DNA of 64,000 nucleotides from Lentimonas sp. CC4 (GTDB lineage Bacteria; Verrucomicrobiota; Verrucomicrobiia; Opitutales; Coraliomargaritaceae), in NCBI RefSeq assembly GCF_902728235.1, contig NZ_CACVBO010000002.1:806001-870000 (forward strand), read 5' to 3'. How positions within the stretch are numbered: the stretch's first letter is position 1; every line of letters starts with the position of its first letter. A program made the translations under genes and the position numbers. Shown one piece after another: positions 24,533 to 33,959 of this stretch. The notes under the pieces were generated by a model. It saw only the letters and a program-made list of their open reading frames with translations. It did not search any database and had not been told where the DNA came from.

Positions 24533-26056
24533 CTAAAGATTCCGAATCCCAGCGGACTGCTTCATGGCTTCCAACTGCTGCTCCATCGCCGCTGCCTTTT
24601 CAGGATAGTCCGCAATGATGTTGGTCGTTTCGCTGGGATCCTCTTTCAAATTATACAAGGACTTAGGAATCGGAGCACGTTTTCCAAAGCCCGGCTTTGA
24701 ATATTCAATAAATTTCCAATCGCCCTGTCGGAGCGCCAAGTTTGCGGACTCCTCAATCATAGATTCCTGCCCCTTGGGATCTGTGCCCATGAAGGCGGCC
24801 AGCGTATCGCGGCTGTCGCGCGCTTCATCTGCAGGCAGATCTAGTCCGAGCAGCGCTGCAAATGAGGCGATAAAGTCGATCTGATTGACCAATGCGGCCG
24901 AGGTGCCGGGCTCTATCTTGGCGGGCCAGCGCACAATGAATGGCACGCGCGTGCCACCCTCGTAAATCTGATATTTGCCCCCTCGGTAGATTCCAGATCC
25001 GTCATGGCCGCGATCGACCTCGCCGTTAGAGCGCTTCACTTTAGTGCCATCAGCATAGCCGTCGTCATACACGGGGCCATTGTCGCTGGAGAAAATTACA
25101 ATGGTATTTTCCGTTAACCCATGTGCTTCCAAGGCCTGTAAGATTTGACCAGTTGACCAGTCGAACTGCACCATCGCGTCACCGCGATAGCCCAGTTTTG
25201 TAGCGCCTTGAAAACGTGGATGCGGTGCACGGGGCACATGGATATCCTGAGAGGCAAAGTAGAGAAAGAATGGCTGATCCTTATGCTCAGCGATATACTG
25301 CTTCGCCTGTTCTACAAAGACATCGGCCATGGTTTCATCGTCCCACAGAGCGGATTTCCCTCCAGCCATATAGCCAATGCGCCCGATGCCATTGATGACG
25401 CTGTTGTTATGGCCGTGCGTGCTTTTGTAATACGTCATCGCCTTCGGGTTCTTTCTCGCATCGGGATATTCCGTGCTGCCTGGGCGCACGATTGGTTTTT
25501 TCGCACTGACATAAATCGGGTCAGAAGGATCCAGATTGGCAACTCGGTGACCATCCAGATAAACGCACGGCACACGGTCGTTGGTTGAAGGCAGTAGAAA
25601 AGAAGAATCAAACCCGATCTCAAGCGGCCCTGGTTTTACCTCGCCATTCCAATCGACTGGTTGGTCTTTAGCACCGATACCTAAATGCCATTTTCCAATG
25701 ACGCCTGTCGTATACCCGGCCTGTTGAAAGAGCTTAGGCAGCGTCAGAATGTTCGTTGATATACTCAACGGCGCATTCGGAGGAAGGATACGCACGCCGT
25801 CACGAAAGCCGTGGACGCCCGTTAGCATCGAATAGCGCGATGGCGTGCAGGTGGACGCTGCGCAATGTCCGTCTGTAAATACCAAGCCACCATTGGCAAG
25901 TTGATCAATGTTCGGCGTTGGAATCATTTCGGAGCCATAGACACCCACATCACCGAGCCCCACATCATCACCGTAAATAATGACCACATTCGGTCGGTCA
26001 GCGGCGTAGGCCACAGACACCACCATGGATATACATATAACTAAGAGATTCTTCAT
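24533..26056 (-). CDS. Secreted sulfatase (S1 family, Cys-type), last gene of the long operon
   Basis: ATG at 26056 is preferred (AGGGA about 9 nt upstream) over the one at 26062. The 507-aa protein has a signal peptide (MKNLLVICISMVVSVAYA) and a sulfatase domain with GDDVGLGD, CTPSR (Cys70, followed by YSMLTG), GKWHLGIG, QDIHVPRAPH and SSDNGPVYDDGYADG. The last segment is longer than in its neighbours and may shape the substrate pocket. It starts 11 bp after the stop of sulfatase 26068-27453 and ends beside the repeat array, which probably contains the operon's 3' end. Confidence 0.93.
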   Translation of the reverse strand: MKNLLVICISMVVSVAYAADRPNVVIIYGDDVGLGDVGVYGSEMIPTPNIDQLANGGLVFTDGHCAASTCTPSRYSMLTGVHGFRDGVRILPPNAPLSISTNILTLPKLFQQAGYTTGVIGKWHLGIGAKDQPVDWNGEVKPGPLEIGFDSSFLLPSTNDRVPCVYLDGHRVANLDPSDPIYVSAKKPIVRPGSTEYPDARKNPKAMTYYKSTHGHNNSVINGIGRIGYMAGGKSALWDDETMADVFVEQAKQYIAEHKDQPFFLYFASQDIHVPRAPHPRFQGATKLGYRGDAMVQFDWSTGQILQALEAHGLTENTIVIFSSDNGPVYDDGYADGTKVKRSNGEVDRGHDGSGIYRGGKYQIYEGGTRVPFIVRWPAKIEPGTSAALVNQIDFIASFAALLGLDLPADEARDSRDTLAAFMGTDPKGQESMIEESANLALRQGDWKFIEYSKPGFGKRAPIPKSLYNLKEDPSETTNIIADYPEKAAAMEQQLEAMKQSAGIRNL

Positions 26057-26067
26057 TATCATATTCC

Positions 26068-27453
26068 CTATTCTGAAACAAATTTAGGGTTCAGCTCCGT
26101 CGGCACTGGCGCATTCATATTGGCTCGCCACTGTTTTAACAAACGATGGAGCTCGGCCGCTTTTTCAGGCTGACTCGCTGCCACGTTCGTGCGTTCGCCG
26201 ATATCGGCATCCAGATTGTAAAGCTCCAGACGGCCATCTTCGAAATATTCATGTAGCTTCCACTTTCCCACGCGAACCACCGAGCCTGGTCGTGTGCGGA
26301 AGTGCGTATCATGCGCGTCATCTATCTCTTTGGCATAAGATTGTAGGTAGATCGGAAAGTGCCAAAAGAGTGCACGCTCAGTAAACCCATCTTTCTGCTC
26401 AACTAAGGGCATCAAACTTTGGCCATCGAGTTCTTTGCCCTCTGGCGCTGGCAACCCAGCGACCTGCAGAAAGGTCGGGTAAAAATCGATCCCGCTGACA
26501 GGCGTCGCGCAAATAGATCCCGCCTCAATCTGACCTTTCCAAGCGACCACTAAAGGCACACGCAGGCCACCTTCGAAATACGAGCCCTTTCCAGAACGAT
26601 AGGGATCTTGCTTTGAGAACTTACGAATCCCGCCATTGTCCGAGCTAAAGACGATCAGCGTGCGCTCCTTCAATCCGAGCGCATCCACTTCGTCGCATAT
26701 TTTGCCAATGCCCTGATCCATTTTCTCGACCATGGAGGCATAGGTCGCATTGATTCCTTTTCCTTTATACTTATCAACCAGTTCCGGCACTGGCTGCAAG
26801 GGGGTGTGGACCGAATAAAAGGCCATATGCATGAAGAACGGCTGATCCTTGTGTCCGCGCATAAACCGGATTGCCTGATCCGCATAGATATCGACGCGAT
26901 GCGTGCCTTTGGGATACTCGCGGCTGAAGCGTTTCATCGAACCGTTCTTAAACGGAGCAAAATACCCACCCGCAGGGCTACCTGTTTGATCCCCACCGAT
27001 ATTGATATCGATCCCTTGCTTCAAAGGATCTTTGCCAACATGCCATTTGCCGAGGTGAATCGTTTTGTAGCCTCCCGCCTGTAAGGCACTCGCCATGGTC
27101 AGGTTGTCGGGCTCCAAATCCAGCGTATTCTTGGTCGGAACCAGCTTGCGCTGACTCGCCTTCCCGCGTTCGGAACTGTTGACCGTATAGACACCGTGTC
27201 GTGGTCCGGTCTGACCGCTCAGCACACAGGCACGACTCGGCGCACAGTTCGCGGCGGGCGCATAGGCGTCGGTAAACAACATACCTTCCGAGCGCAGTCG
27301 ATCAATGTTCGGCGTCTCAAAGATCGGGTTATTAAACCCGACATCCATCACACCCAAATCATCGGCATTGATATAAATGATGTTCGGCGCTTGCGGCGCG
27401 GCGCGAAGCGCAAGGGTAGTCAGAACTAACAGTGAGAGCAATGGGGGTTTCAT
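26068..27453 (-). CDS. Secreted sulfatase (S1 family, Cys-type, CAPSR)
   Basis: This 461-aa exported enzyme has a signal peptide (to ~20), NADDLGVMD, the modification motif CAPSR (Cys70), GKWHVGKDPLKQGID, SVHTPLQP and SSDNGGIRKFSKQDPYRSGKGSYFEGG. The last part is the usual substrate-side Lys/His region. It belongs to the group of compact sulfatases and is part of a run of five consecutive sulfatase genes on one strand. A 75-bp gap upstream contains TATACT but no clear -35, so cotranscription is the simpler reading. Substrate position specificity cannot be assigned from sequence alone. Confidence 0.93.
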   Translation of the reverse strand: MKPPLLSLLVLTTLALRAAPQAPNIIYINADDLGVMDVGFNNPIFETPNIDRLRSEGMLFTDAYAPAANCAPSRACVLSGQTGPRHGVYTVNSSERGKASQRKLVPTKNTLDLEPDNLTMASALQAGGYKTIHLGKWHVGKDPLKQGIDINIGGDQTGSPAGGYFAPFKNGSMKRFSREYPKGTHRVDIYADQAIRFMRGHKDQPFFMHMAFYSVHTPLQPVPELVDKYKGKGINATYASMVEKMDQGIGKICDEVDALGLKERTLIVFSSDNGGIRKFSKQDPYRSGKGSYFEGGLRVPLVVAWKGQIEAGSICATPVSGIDFYPTFLQVAGLPAPEGKELDGQSLMPLVEQKDGFTERALFWHFPIYLQSYAKEIDDAHDTHFRTRPGSVVRVGKWKLHEYFEDGRLELYNLDADIGERTNVAASQPEKAAELHRLLKQWRANMNAPVPTELNPKFVSE

Positions 27454-27528
27454 TGAGATGAGTATAAGCGATCAATACACCTTTGGAAATCACGTATCTA
27501 CGTAAGGACTGGATTTAGAAAGCGACCA

Positions 27529-28920
27529 TCAGTCGAGTGCAGGCATCGGGAACTTCTGACTCGGAACGCGAGCCTCATCGATCAGCTTGAGAAGCTCAGA
27601 AAGCTTCTCGGGGTGTGACTTTGAAAGATCGTTGGTTTCTCCGATGTCATCCGCGAGATTGAAAAGCTGCGTCTGAAGTTTCTTGGGCGTTTTAATATTG
27701 TATTGCACGAGTTTCCAATCGCCCTGCTGCAGCGCTCGACGACCGCCATTTCCATGAAATTCCCAGTAAAGCGTATTATGTTTCACTTGCTCCCCTTGCC
27801 CAGTGAGCGTTGCGGCATAGGAGACGCCTTGAATATCCGTTGGCACGGGTTGCCCCGTGAGCTCGCACACAGTCGGCAAGAAATCCCAGAAGGCCGACGC
27901 ATGATCAGTGACTTGACCCGGCGTCATGACTGCCGGCCACGAAGCAACAAACGGAATACGAATGCCACCTTCATAGAGATCGCGTTTCCCGCCGCGCAAT
28001 GGCCCGCACGAGTTTAACATCTCAGGCTTCTTACCGCCTTCGAATGCAGCGCCGTTATCACTGGTGAAAATGATCAACGTATCTTCGAGTAAATTCTGTG
28101 CTTCCAACTGGCTCACGATCGAACCGACGGCATTATCCATAATTGTGATCATCGCAATGTAGTTAGCGAGCACCTCGGGTGTCGAACTGTAGTGCCCCTT
28201 TCTGGTGTAAGCCACTTCCTGCTTCACAAACTGGCGAGCGGCGGCTCGATCTGCTTCTGGGGCAATCACTGAGGCATGTGGTATCGGATAGGACAGAATC
28301 ATGAAGAACGGTGTGTCTTCGGTTTGCTGAGCGATATAGCCGAGTGCTTCCTCTGTATAAAGATTCCCATCATAGTGTGTGCCGGAGTGCAGGTCGTTGT
28401 CAGGAAATTCGATACGCTCGGTATTTCTGTAAACAAACTTAGGATAACGATAATGACCATCGCGGTGGTCGGTCGTGCCATAGAAATAATCAAAGCCACT
28501 ACTGAGCACCGTTTCTGGCGTCTGCGTATTACCCGTCACACAGGACTTTCCGATCATCGCAGTGTTGTAGCCCGCGGCTTTCGCAACTTCAGCCACAGTC
28601 GTTTCGTCGTCGCCAATCGTATGGGCGCCATTGCCACGCACCGTGGCATGCCCACCATCACGGCCGGTCATCAACGAGCAACGCGAAGGCGAACATACTG
28701 TCGCACCCGAATAGTGACGCGTAAACCGCAGGCCCGTCTCGGCGAGCTTGTCGATATGTGGTGTCGTAAAGTTCTCCTGCCCGTAGCAGGAGATGTCACC
28801 ATAGCCGAGATCATCTGAAATGACGAAGATGATGTTCGGCTGATGGGGGGCGGCAGCATACGAAACCGCGCTCAAGCATACGGCACTAGCAATTATTATT
28901 TTTTGAAAGATAAAGTTCAT
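27529..28920 (-). CDS. Secreted sulfatase (S1 family, Cys-type, CSPSR)
   Basis: The 463-aa protein has a signal peptide (to ~23), SDDLGYGDISCYG, CSPSR (Cys76, followed by CSLMTGRDGGH), GKSCVTGNTQTPET in place of the common GKWHLG, YPIPHASV and TSDNGAAFEGGKKPEM. The changed GK-x-C region marks it as a different subfamily from its operon neighbours; this is the pattern of arylsulfatase-A-like enzymes with an open active site. It is the third sulfatase from the 3' end of the operon, 31 bp after the stop of 28952-30370. Confidence 0.92.
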   Translation of the reverse strand: MNFIFQKIIIASAVCLSAVSYAAAPHQPNIIFVISDDLGYGDISCYGQENFTTPHIDKLAETGLRFTRHYSGATVCSPSRCSLMTGRDGGHATVRGNGAHTIGDDETTVAEVAKAAGYNTAMIGKSCVTGNTQTPETVLSSGFDYFYGTTDHRDGHYRYPKFVYRNTERIEFPDNDLHSGTHYDGNLYTEEALGYIAQQTEDTPFFMILSYPIPHASVIAPEADRAAARQFVKQEVAYTRKGHYSSTPEVLANYIAMITIMDNAVGSIVSQLEAQNLLEDTLIIFTSDNGAAFEGGKKPEMLNSCGPLRGGKRDLYEGGIRIPFVASWPAVMTPGQVTDHASAFWDFLPTVCELTGQPVPTDIQGVSYAATLTGQGEQVKHNTLYWEFHGNGGRRALQQGDWKLVQYNIKTPKKLQTQLFNLADDIGETNDLSKSHPEKLSELLKLIDEARVPSQKFPMPALD

Positions 28921-28951
28921 AGAGGTATTATTTCTGCTTAGAGTGAACAGG

Positions 28952-30370
28952 CTAAGGAATCGCGCGATACTCGGGGTTTACACATTTGTCTTTCCAGCGC
29001 GCTTTCGTCGCCGTAAGTCCTGCAATACTTTCGGGGTATTGCCCTTGATCGTCCGTGGCTTCAATCCAATCCTTCAGAATCGTGCGATGTGCTTTCAACG
29101 CGTCTGCATATTCCGGGCGTGCTGCGACATTGATCGTTTGATGTGGATCAGTCTGCAGATCGTATAACTCTTCAGCAGGACGCGTATCTGCAAAGAACCA
29201 TGCCTGTTGCTCGTTCATGGCTCCATCGGCATACAATTGCTTCAGCAATTTGGTATAAGGTCTACCATCGCGGTATTGCGACTGCATGTAGGGACGATCC
29301 GTCATGAAGTTACGGACATAGCGAAAGTCCTCTGTCCGCACCGTGCGAATACGGTCGATCGTGAAATCACAACGGTCACGCACACCAATAATATAGTCAC
29401 GTTTGTATTCCGGCGCGAATAGGTTCAGCCCTTCCATATAATCTGGAATTGGCAGACCTGCCAACGCCAACGAAGTGACTGGGATATCTATCCCGTTCAC
29501 CATATCCGTGCGTGGCTTGCCTGCCTGAATCGCATCAGGATTCCCATACCAAGTAATGACTAAGGGCACATGCAAGCCACCGTCATAGCAAAACTGCTTA
29601 TCTCTGAGGCCGTTGTTCCATCCATGATCAGAAAAGACAAAGACGATGGTATTTTCCAATAAGCCATCCGCCTTCAGGCGTTTAATAATTGAGCCGGTCT
29701 CGCGATCCATGATGCGTGCGGTATCGTGGTGCCGTGCCCAAATTTTTCGGATCTCTGGGTGGTCAGGATAATACGGTGGGATTGTAACCAGAGCACGATT
29801 GATCGGGGCGATCTTCGCCTTACTCTTCCCGCCCTGTATCTGAATTTGACCGAAAAAAGGTTGATCTCCCTTGCGAGCTTTCCAGTCGACCTTCTGACCC
29901 TTTAGTCCATTGGCAAATCCACCAGAAGAACCTCCGTCATATAGATTCTTCCGGTCGTATTGAAAATTATAGTCATCTTTACCGACGTTGAAGGTGAAGT
30001 AACCAGCCTCTTTAAAAATCTCCGGAACGGTCTTCACGCCCACAGGCAAGGCGATCATGGAGTCTGGGGTGCGCGAGCTGCGGTGGTTGTGCAAGCCAAA
30101 CGTGGTCGGCATCGCACCAGTGATGAGTGCCGAACGTGTCGCGGAGCAAACCGGTGCAGGCATGAATGCCTGAGAGAACATGACTCCATCTGTGGCCAAT
30201 TGATCGATCACAGGCGTCGGATTATTTTGAACCCCATAACAACTCATCAACGGGCTTTGGTCTTCGGCATAAATCCAAAGAATGTTCGGTCGTGACGAAA
30301 CGCTAGCCGAGACTGTGACCATCACAGTCAGCAAGCCCGCAAGGCACGCGACTATTCTTTTTTGATTCAT
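28952..30370 (-). CDS. Secreted sulfatase, N-sulfoglucosamine sulfohydrolase-like (CSATR motif)
   Basis: The 472-aa exported protein carries AEDQSPLMSCYG in place of DDLGYGD and the modification motif CSATR (Cys75) with Ala instead of Pro, still within the accepted C-x-P/A-x-R signature. Also visible are GKDDYNF and FSDHGWNNGLRDKQFCYDGG. This combination resembles heparan N-sulfatase-type members of family S1, which in marine bacteria also act on other sulfated sugars; N-sulfate specificity should not be assumed. It sits in the five-sulfatase run, 22 bp downstream of 30393-31832. Confidence 0.9.
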   Translation of the reverse strand: MNQKRIVACLAGLLTVMVTVSASVSSRPNILWIYAEDQSPLMSCYGVQNNPTPVIDQLATDGVMFSQAFMPAPVCSATRSALITGAMPTTFGLHNHRSSRTPDSMIALPVGVKTVPEIFKEAGYFTFNVGKDDYNFQYDRKNLYDGGSSGGFANGLKGQKVDWKARKGDQPFFGQIQIQGGKSKAKIAPINRALVTIPPYYPDHPEIRKIWARHHDTARIMDRETGSIIKRLKADGLLENTIVFVFSDHGWNNGLRDKQFCYDGGLHVPLVITWYGNPDAIQAGKPRTDMVNGIDIPVTSLALAGLPIPDYMEGLNLFAPEYKRDYIIGVRDRCDFTIDRIRTVRTEDFRYVRNFMTDRPYMQSQYRDGRPYTKLLKQLYADGAMNEQQAWFFADTRPAEELYDLQTDPHQTINVAARPEYADALKAHRTILKDWIEATDDQGQYPESIAGLTATKARWKDKCVNPEYRAIP

Positions 30371-30392
30371 ATCTAAGTGACTTTTTTACGGA

Positions 30393-31832
30393 TTAATTGG
30401 AAAGCTGTATCCGGTTCGTGACGACCGAGCGCATATTCTTTTTGGGAGGCGGCAAGGTAGGATACACCTCTCGCATAAAGCTTGAGAGCTCCTTTTGCAG
30501 GCGTTGCGCAACTTCGGGTTGTTGGTCTAGCAAATTCGTCGTTTCGCCAATATCCGTATCAATGTTGTAGAGTTCATCCTCATCACCATTGAAAAACATG
30601 ATATATTTCATGCCACTCGTTTCGTCGAACACGGCAGCATTGGAGCGTTGTCCCCAGTGCGGTCGACTTTCTGGGAAATACCAGTGGAAGCGTCGTGGTG
30701 CGAGTGTTTCGCCTGCAAAGACAGGGAGCAGCGATTCGCTATCGGTCGGGTGATCGCTCGGAATTGGCTGCCCTGTGGCTGCCATGATGGTGTTGAACAC
30801 ATCACCGATAAAGATCGCATGATCGTATTCAGAACCTGGTTGAATTTCCCCATTCCAAACCATGAAGGCTGGCACGCGCACTCCTGCTTCGTAGGTGGAA
30901 TTCTTGCCGCCATTGAGTGGCGCACAAGGCACATCATCGGTCGTCGATCCGTTGTCGGAAAAGAATACGATGAGCGTGTTATCGTATTCGCCGATGGCTT
31001 TGAGCTTTTCAACGACACGGCCTACAGAATCATCGAGTGTCTCCAACATCGCGGCATAGGTCGCGTTGGTTTCGCTCGTCAATAAATCCGAACCCGTTTT
31101 CGGGTCGTGGCGCACCGTGCGCTCCAGCCCTAGCGCTGCGATCTTCTGCTCGTATTTCTTGATCAACTCCGGCTTAGCTTCCTTTTTGTTGTGCACGGAA
31201 TAATACCAAAAGTTCAAATAAAACGGGCTGTCTGGATCGCGTTGGTCGATGAGCTTCAAGGCCTCATCTGTCAAACGATCGGTTAGTTGCTCCCCTGCTT
31301 CGCCGCCTTCTTTCAACATTGGCACACTGGTGCGCTTATCGCTTTTACCATTGGGCTTCCAATTGTAGGGCCAAAAATAGGAACCAGGTCCCCATGCCGT
31401 CCAGCCGCCAACATTCACATCGAAGCCAAGATTTTCGGGGAGAGTCTTCTTCTGCTTATTCCCAATATGCCATTTGCCGATGTGCCAGGTCTGATAGCCT
31501 GCGTCTTTCAAATAGCTTGGCAAAATCTTCTGACCTTTGGGAAGATAGTGCAGGTGACTCCACATTTTTAGATTCAGGCAATGACGCCCAGTCAACGCCG
31601 TGGCACGCGCAGGCGAGCAGATGGCAGCGGAGCTATAGGCCTGCGGAAAACGCATGCCCTGCGCGCATAGTTTGTCGATATTCGGCGTTTCATACAGCTC
31701 GGCACCGAAGCAACCGAGGTCCTTCCAACCGAGGTCATCCACTAGAAAAAAGACAACATTCGGCTGCTTGGCCGTTGCAAAAAACGGCGAAGCTAGCCCC
31801 AGAATCAACAGGCACTTAAATAGTGATTTCAT
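30393..31832 (-). CDS. Secreted sulfatase (S1 family, Cys-type, CSPAR)
   Basis: This 479-aa enzyme has a signal peptide (to ~21), VDDLGWKDLGCFG, CSPAR (Cys72), GKWHIGNKQKKTLPENLGFD, YYSVHNKKEAKPELIKKYE and FSDNGSTTDDVPCAPLNGGK. The insertion between the YSVHNKK block and the next core strand (~225-260) is typical of iduronate-2-sulfatase/exo-sulfatase-like S1 members acting on sugar ends. It is the first sulfatase of the run and starts 25 bp after the stop of the Sip1-type GH36 gene 31858-33900, linking desulfation with alpha-galactoside removal. Confidence 0.93.
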   Translation of the reverse strand: MKSLFKCLLILGLASPFFATAKQPNVVFFLVDDLGWKDLGCFGAELYETPNIDKLCAQGMRFPQAYSSAAICSPARATALTGRHCLNLKMWSHLHYLPKGQKILPSYLKDAGYQTWHIGKWHIGNKQKKTLPENLGFDVNVGGWTAWGPGSYFWPYNWKPNGKSDKRTSVPMLKEGGEAGEQLTDRLTDEALKLIDQRDPDSPFYLNFWYYSVHNKKEAKPELIKKYEQKIAALGLERTVRHDPKTGSDLLTSETNATYAAMLETLDDSVGRVVEKLKAIGEYDNTLIVFFSDNGSTTDDVPCAPLNGGKNSTYEAGVRVPAFMVWNGEIQPGSEYDHAIFIGDVFNTIMAATGQPIPSDHPTDSESLLPVFAGETLAPRRFHWYFPESRPHWGQRSNAAVFDETSGMKYIMFFNGDEDELYNIDTDIGETTNLLDQQPEVAQRLQKELSSFMREVYPTLPPPKKNMRSVVTNRIQLSN

Positions 31833-31857
31833 ATCGTATCCTTAAAAAAAAATTATA

Positions 31858-33900
31858 TTAGCGACTTGCAGTGATATCCAGAGCGCCGGACTTCACTGGC
31901 AAATCAGCGAGGTAGAGATTCGCACCAACTGATTGAAACGAAGCGCCCTTCATTTTCGGCGCACCTTGTTCACTCCAGATCAATAGCGGGCCGGATTCTT
32001 GCAGAGTGAAAGTAATCTGACTGTCCGAAACGGATGTCACCTCTACCGCAGCGGCTGGTAAATATTTGTCGCTGCGACCGATGACGACCCAACCTTTAGT
32101 CTTCGGATAGAGTAAGAATAGTTTTGCGTCGAAGTTGGACACTTCCGTGGAGAAGCCCTGCCCGAGTTCGACGACCGACTTTGCCTCGCGATCATACACC
32201 AGCAGACCTTCAGTTGGTGTCGTCCATGCAGCGCCGTTCGACAGCAGTTCACCTGCATAGCTGTAATCCTTCGCAGTGAACCCACTCTTCAGTGTCTTAC
32301 CGCTCTCGGTGAAATTGAATAGTGCGATCGCGGCGACGCCATCCTCCATTGGTGATAGCACGCGGAAGACGTTGTCATCACGGAACGGATGGATGAAGAA
32401 ACTCTCTGGCAGCAATGTCGCAGGCGCTGCTGTGCGCAGCAGCTTGCCATCTTCGTATGCGAACGGAATGAGCACCTCTGCCACGATTTTGGAGGGCTCG
32501 TCAGAGATATAGACAGGGCCTCCAGAAATCGCACGGGCGATCGCCATCGGGTGGACATCACGCTCGTCATGCGAATGGAACATATCGAGGTCGCCCCAGA
32601 CGGTTTGTGTCATCCACAGGTGGTTCGCAAAGCTCTGGTAGGTATTGCACTTATTCTTGTCTTTATCGGCTTGATTGTAATCCGGACTGGAACGGGTCAA
32701 TGCACTGTATTTGGTCTGCAGCGAATTGATGTTGGGCTGTGCAATGCAGTTGAGCAGTGGAATGTCATATTTCTTCGTGGCAGCTTCCAGCGCTTCATTA
32801 TTGTTGCGTGTGGCTCGCACGGCATTGGCTGTTCCTTTATAGAAATCAGGCAAGCGCGACTGAAAATCGACCTTGGTAAAATCAAAACCGGCATCCTTGG
32901 AATCGAGCACCATCTTTTCGTAAAACGCCTGCGCCCCTTCAGGGGTGTCTTTCGGTAGCGCTCGTCGACCACGCACCATCAACTGATCTTTGATGTCTGT
33001 CATCTGGTGCTGCGGTGAGATGCCTTGCATAAAGCCCGCCATGTTACGCCATACACCCATCCACTTGATCTTATCGGGACGCTTTAACGATGTGATCGCC
33101 TCCCAACCGTTGGGGAATTTTTTCACGTCTGGGGTAAAGTCGATGAGCATACTCTTCTTTTGATTCAAATAGCCATTGTCCACCATGAACCAGCGGATCG
33201 GTGCACCACAGTTTTCGATGGTATGGACCGCATCGGTCAGGATTTTTTCCGAGATCTTCGTCTTATAAAACTCCCATGAGCACCAACCGAGATAGCCGTA
33301 TGGCTCTTCGGGAAATGCTTTTTCTGCGCGTGGCCTAGCGGCGACATAACCGGACTCGAAGACCTGCGCCCACACCGCTTCAGTCGCTGCGTAAGGAGAA
33401 CTACCATACGCCCAGATCAAGAGTGGTATATCGCCGACAATCGCTTCAGTTCCTAGGCTACGGCTCTTAATGAGTAACTTACCGTTTTCGAGGAAGAATT
33501 GACCGTTTACGAGATCTGAGGTCATTGGCAACAACGACAGGTAGCGGCCATCCACGAGTTCCAGAAGTATGAACTGACCTTCTGCGAGATAGCTATGTTC
33601 GTTTCGAGTTTTGGAAGGCTTGTAGGCCTCTAAGTCAGCCAAAGATGTAAACGCGACTGCTTCGACTCGGTTACCCACTGCTGGGCCACCTCCCCAAGGG
33701 CGATAATAGGCACCTTGCCTGAATTCGGGCAACTGCACCTCGCGCGTGAGGACGACGCCCGACTTGCCGGGTGTGACATTCACCCCTTCGGCAACAATCA
33801 ACTTCTGCGTTTCAGCAGTCACTACGATTTCTTCTGCAAGCAAACTTCCTGCAGATAAAACACCTGCGAGACACAGGCACACTACGCTTTGTATTTTCAT
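31858..33900 (-). CDS. Sip1/raffinose-synthase-like GH36 alpha-galactosidase (paralogue 2)
   Basis: The 680-aa protein has a signal peptide (to ~22) and the Sip1-type GH36 architecture: N-terminal beta domain, TIM barrel beginning near LGWCSWEFYK (~204), and a C-terminal beta domain. The probable nucleophile is Asp345 in FTKVDFQ and the probable acid/base Asp407 in RSSPDYN. The family cleaves or transfers alpha-galactosyl groups. It is highly similar to 36243-38312 (shared stretches such as KCNTYQSFANHLWM and WGDLDMFHSHDERDV), with a classical GH36 gene between the two. Export and context suggest extracytoplasmic removal of alpha-galactose, perhaps sulfated, from an algal glycan. Confidence 0.9.
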   Translation of the reverse strand: MKIQSVVCLCLAGVLSAGSLLAEEIVVTAETQKLIVAEGVNVTPGKSGVVLTREVQLPEFRQGAYYRPWGGGPAVGNRVEAVAFTSLADLEAYKPSKTRNEHSYLAEGQFILLELVDGRYLSLLPMTSDLVNGQFFLENGKLLIKSRSLGTEAIVGDIPLLIWAYGSSPYAATEAVWAQVFESGYVAARPRAEKAFPEEPYGYLGWCSWEFYKTKISEKILTDAVHTIENCGAPIRWFMVDNGYLNQKKSMLIDFTPDVKKFPNGWEAITSLKRPDKIKWMGVWRNMAGFMQGISPQHQMTDIKDQLMVRGRRALPKDTPEGAQAFYEKMVLDSKDAGFDFTKVDFQSRLPDFYKGTANAVRATRNNNEALEAATKKYDIPLLNCIAQPNINSLQTKYSALTRSSPDYNQADKDKNKCNTYQSFANHLWMTQTVWGDLDMFHSHDERDVHPMAIARAISGGPVYISDEPSKIVAEVLIPFAYEDGKLLRTAAPATLLPESFFIHPFRDDNVFRVLSPMEDGVAAIALFNFTESGKTLKSGFTAKDYSYAGELLSNGAAWTTPTEGLLVYDREAKSVVELGQGFSTEVSNFDAKLFLLYPKTKGWVVIGRSDKYLPAAAVEVTSVSDSQITFTLQESGPLLIWSEQGAPKMKGASFQSVGANLYLADLPVKSGALDITASR

Positions 33901-33959
33901 TCGATATATTCCTATTTAAAATTTCATATGGCTGCACCATCAGCCGGTGGATGTGTTGG

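Noticed and set aside
28952-30370. CSATR as a broken sulfatase motif
   Set aside because: Ala at the third position is an accepted variant of the C-x-P/A-x-R signature, so the gene was kept as a normal sulfatase.
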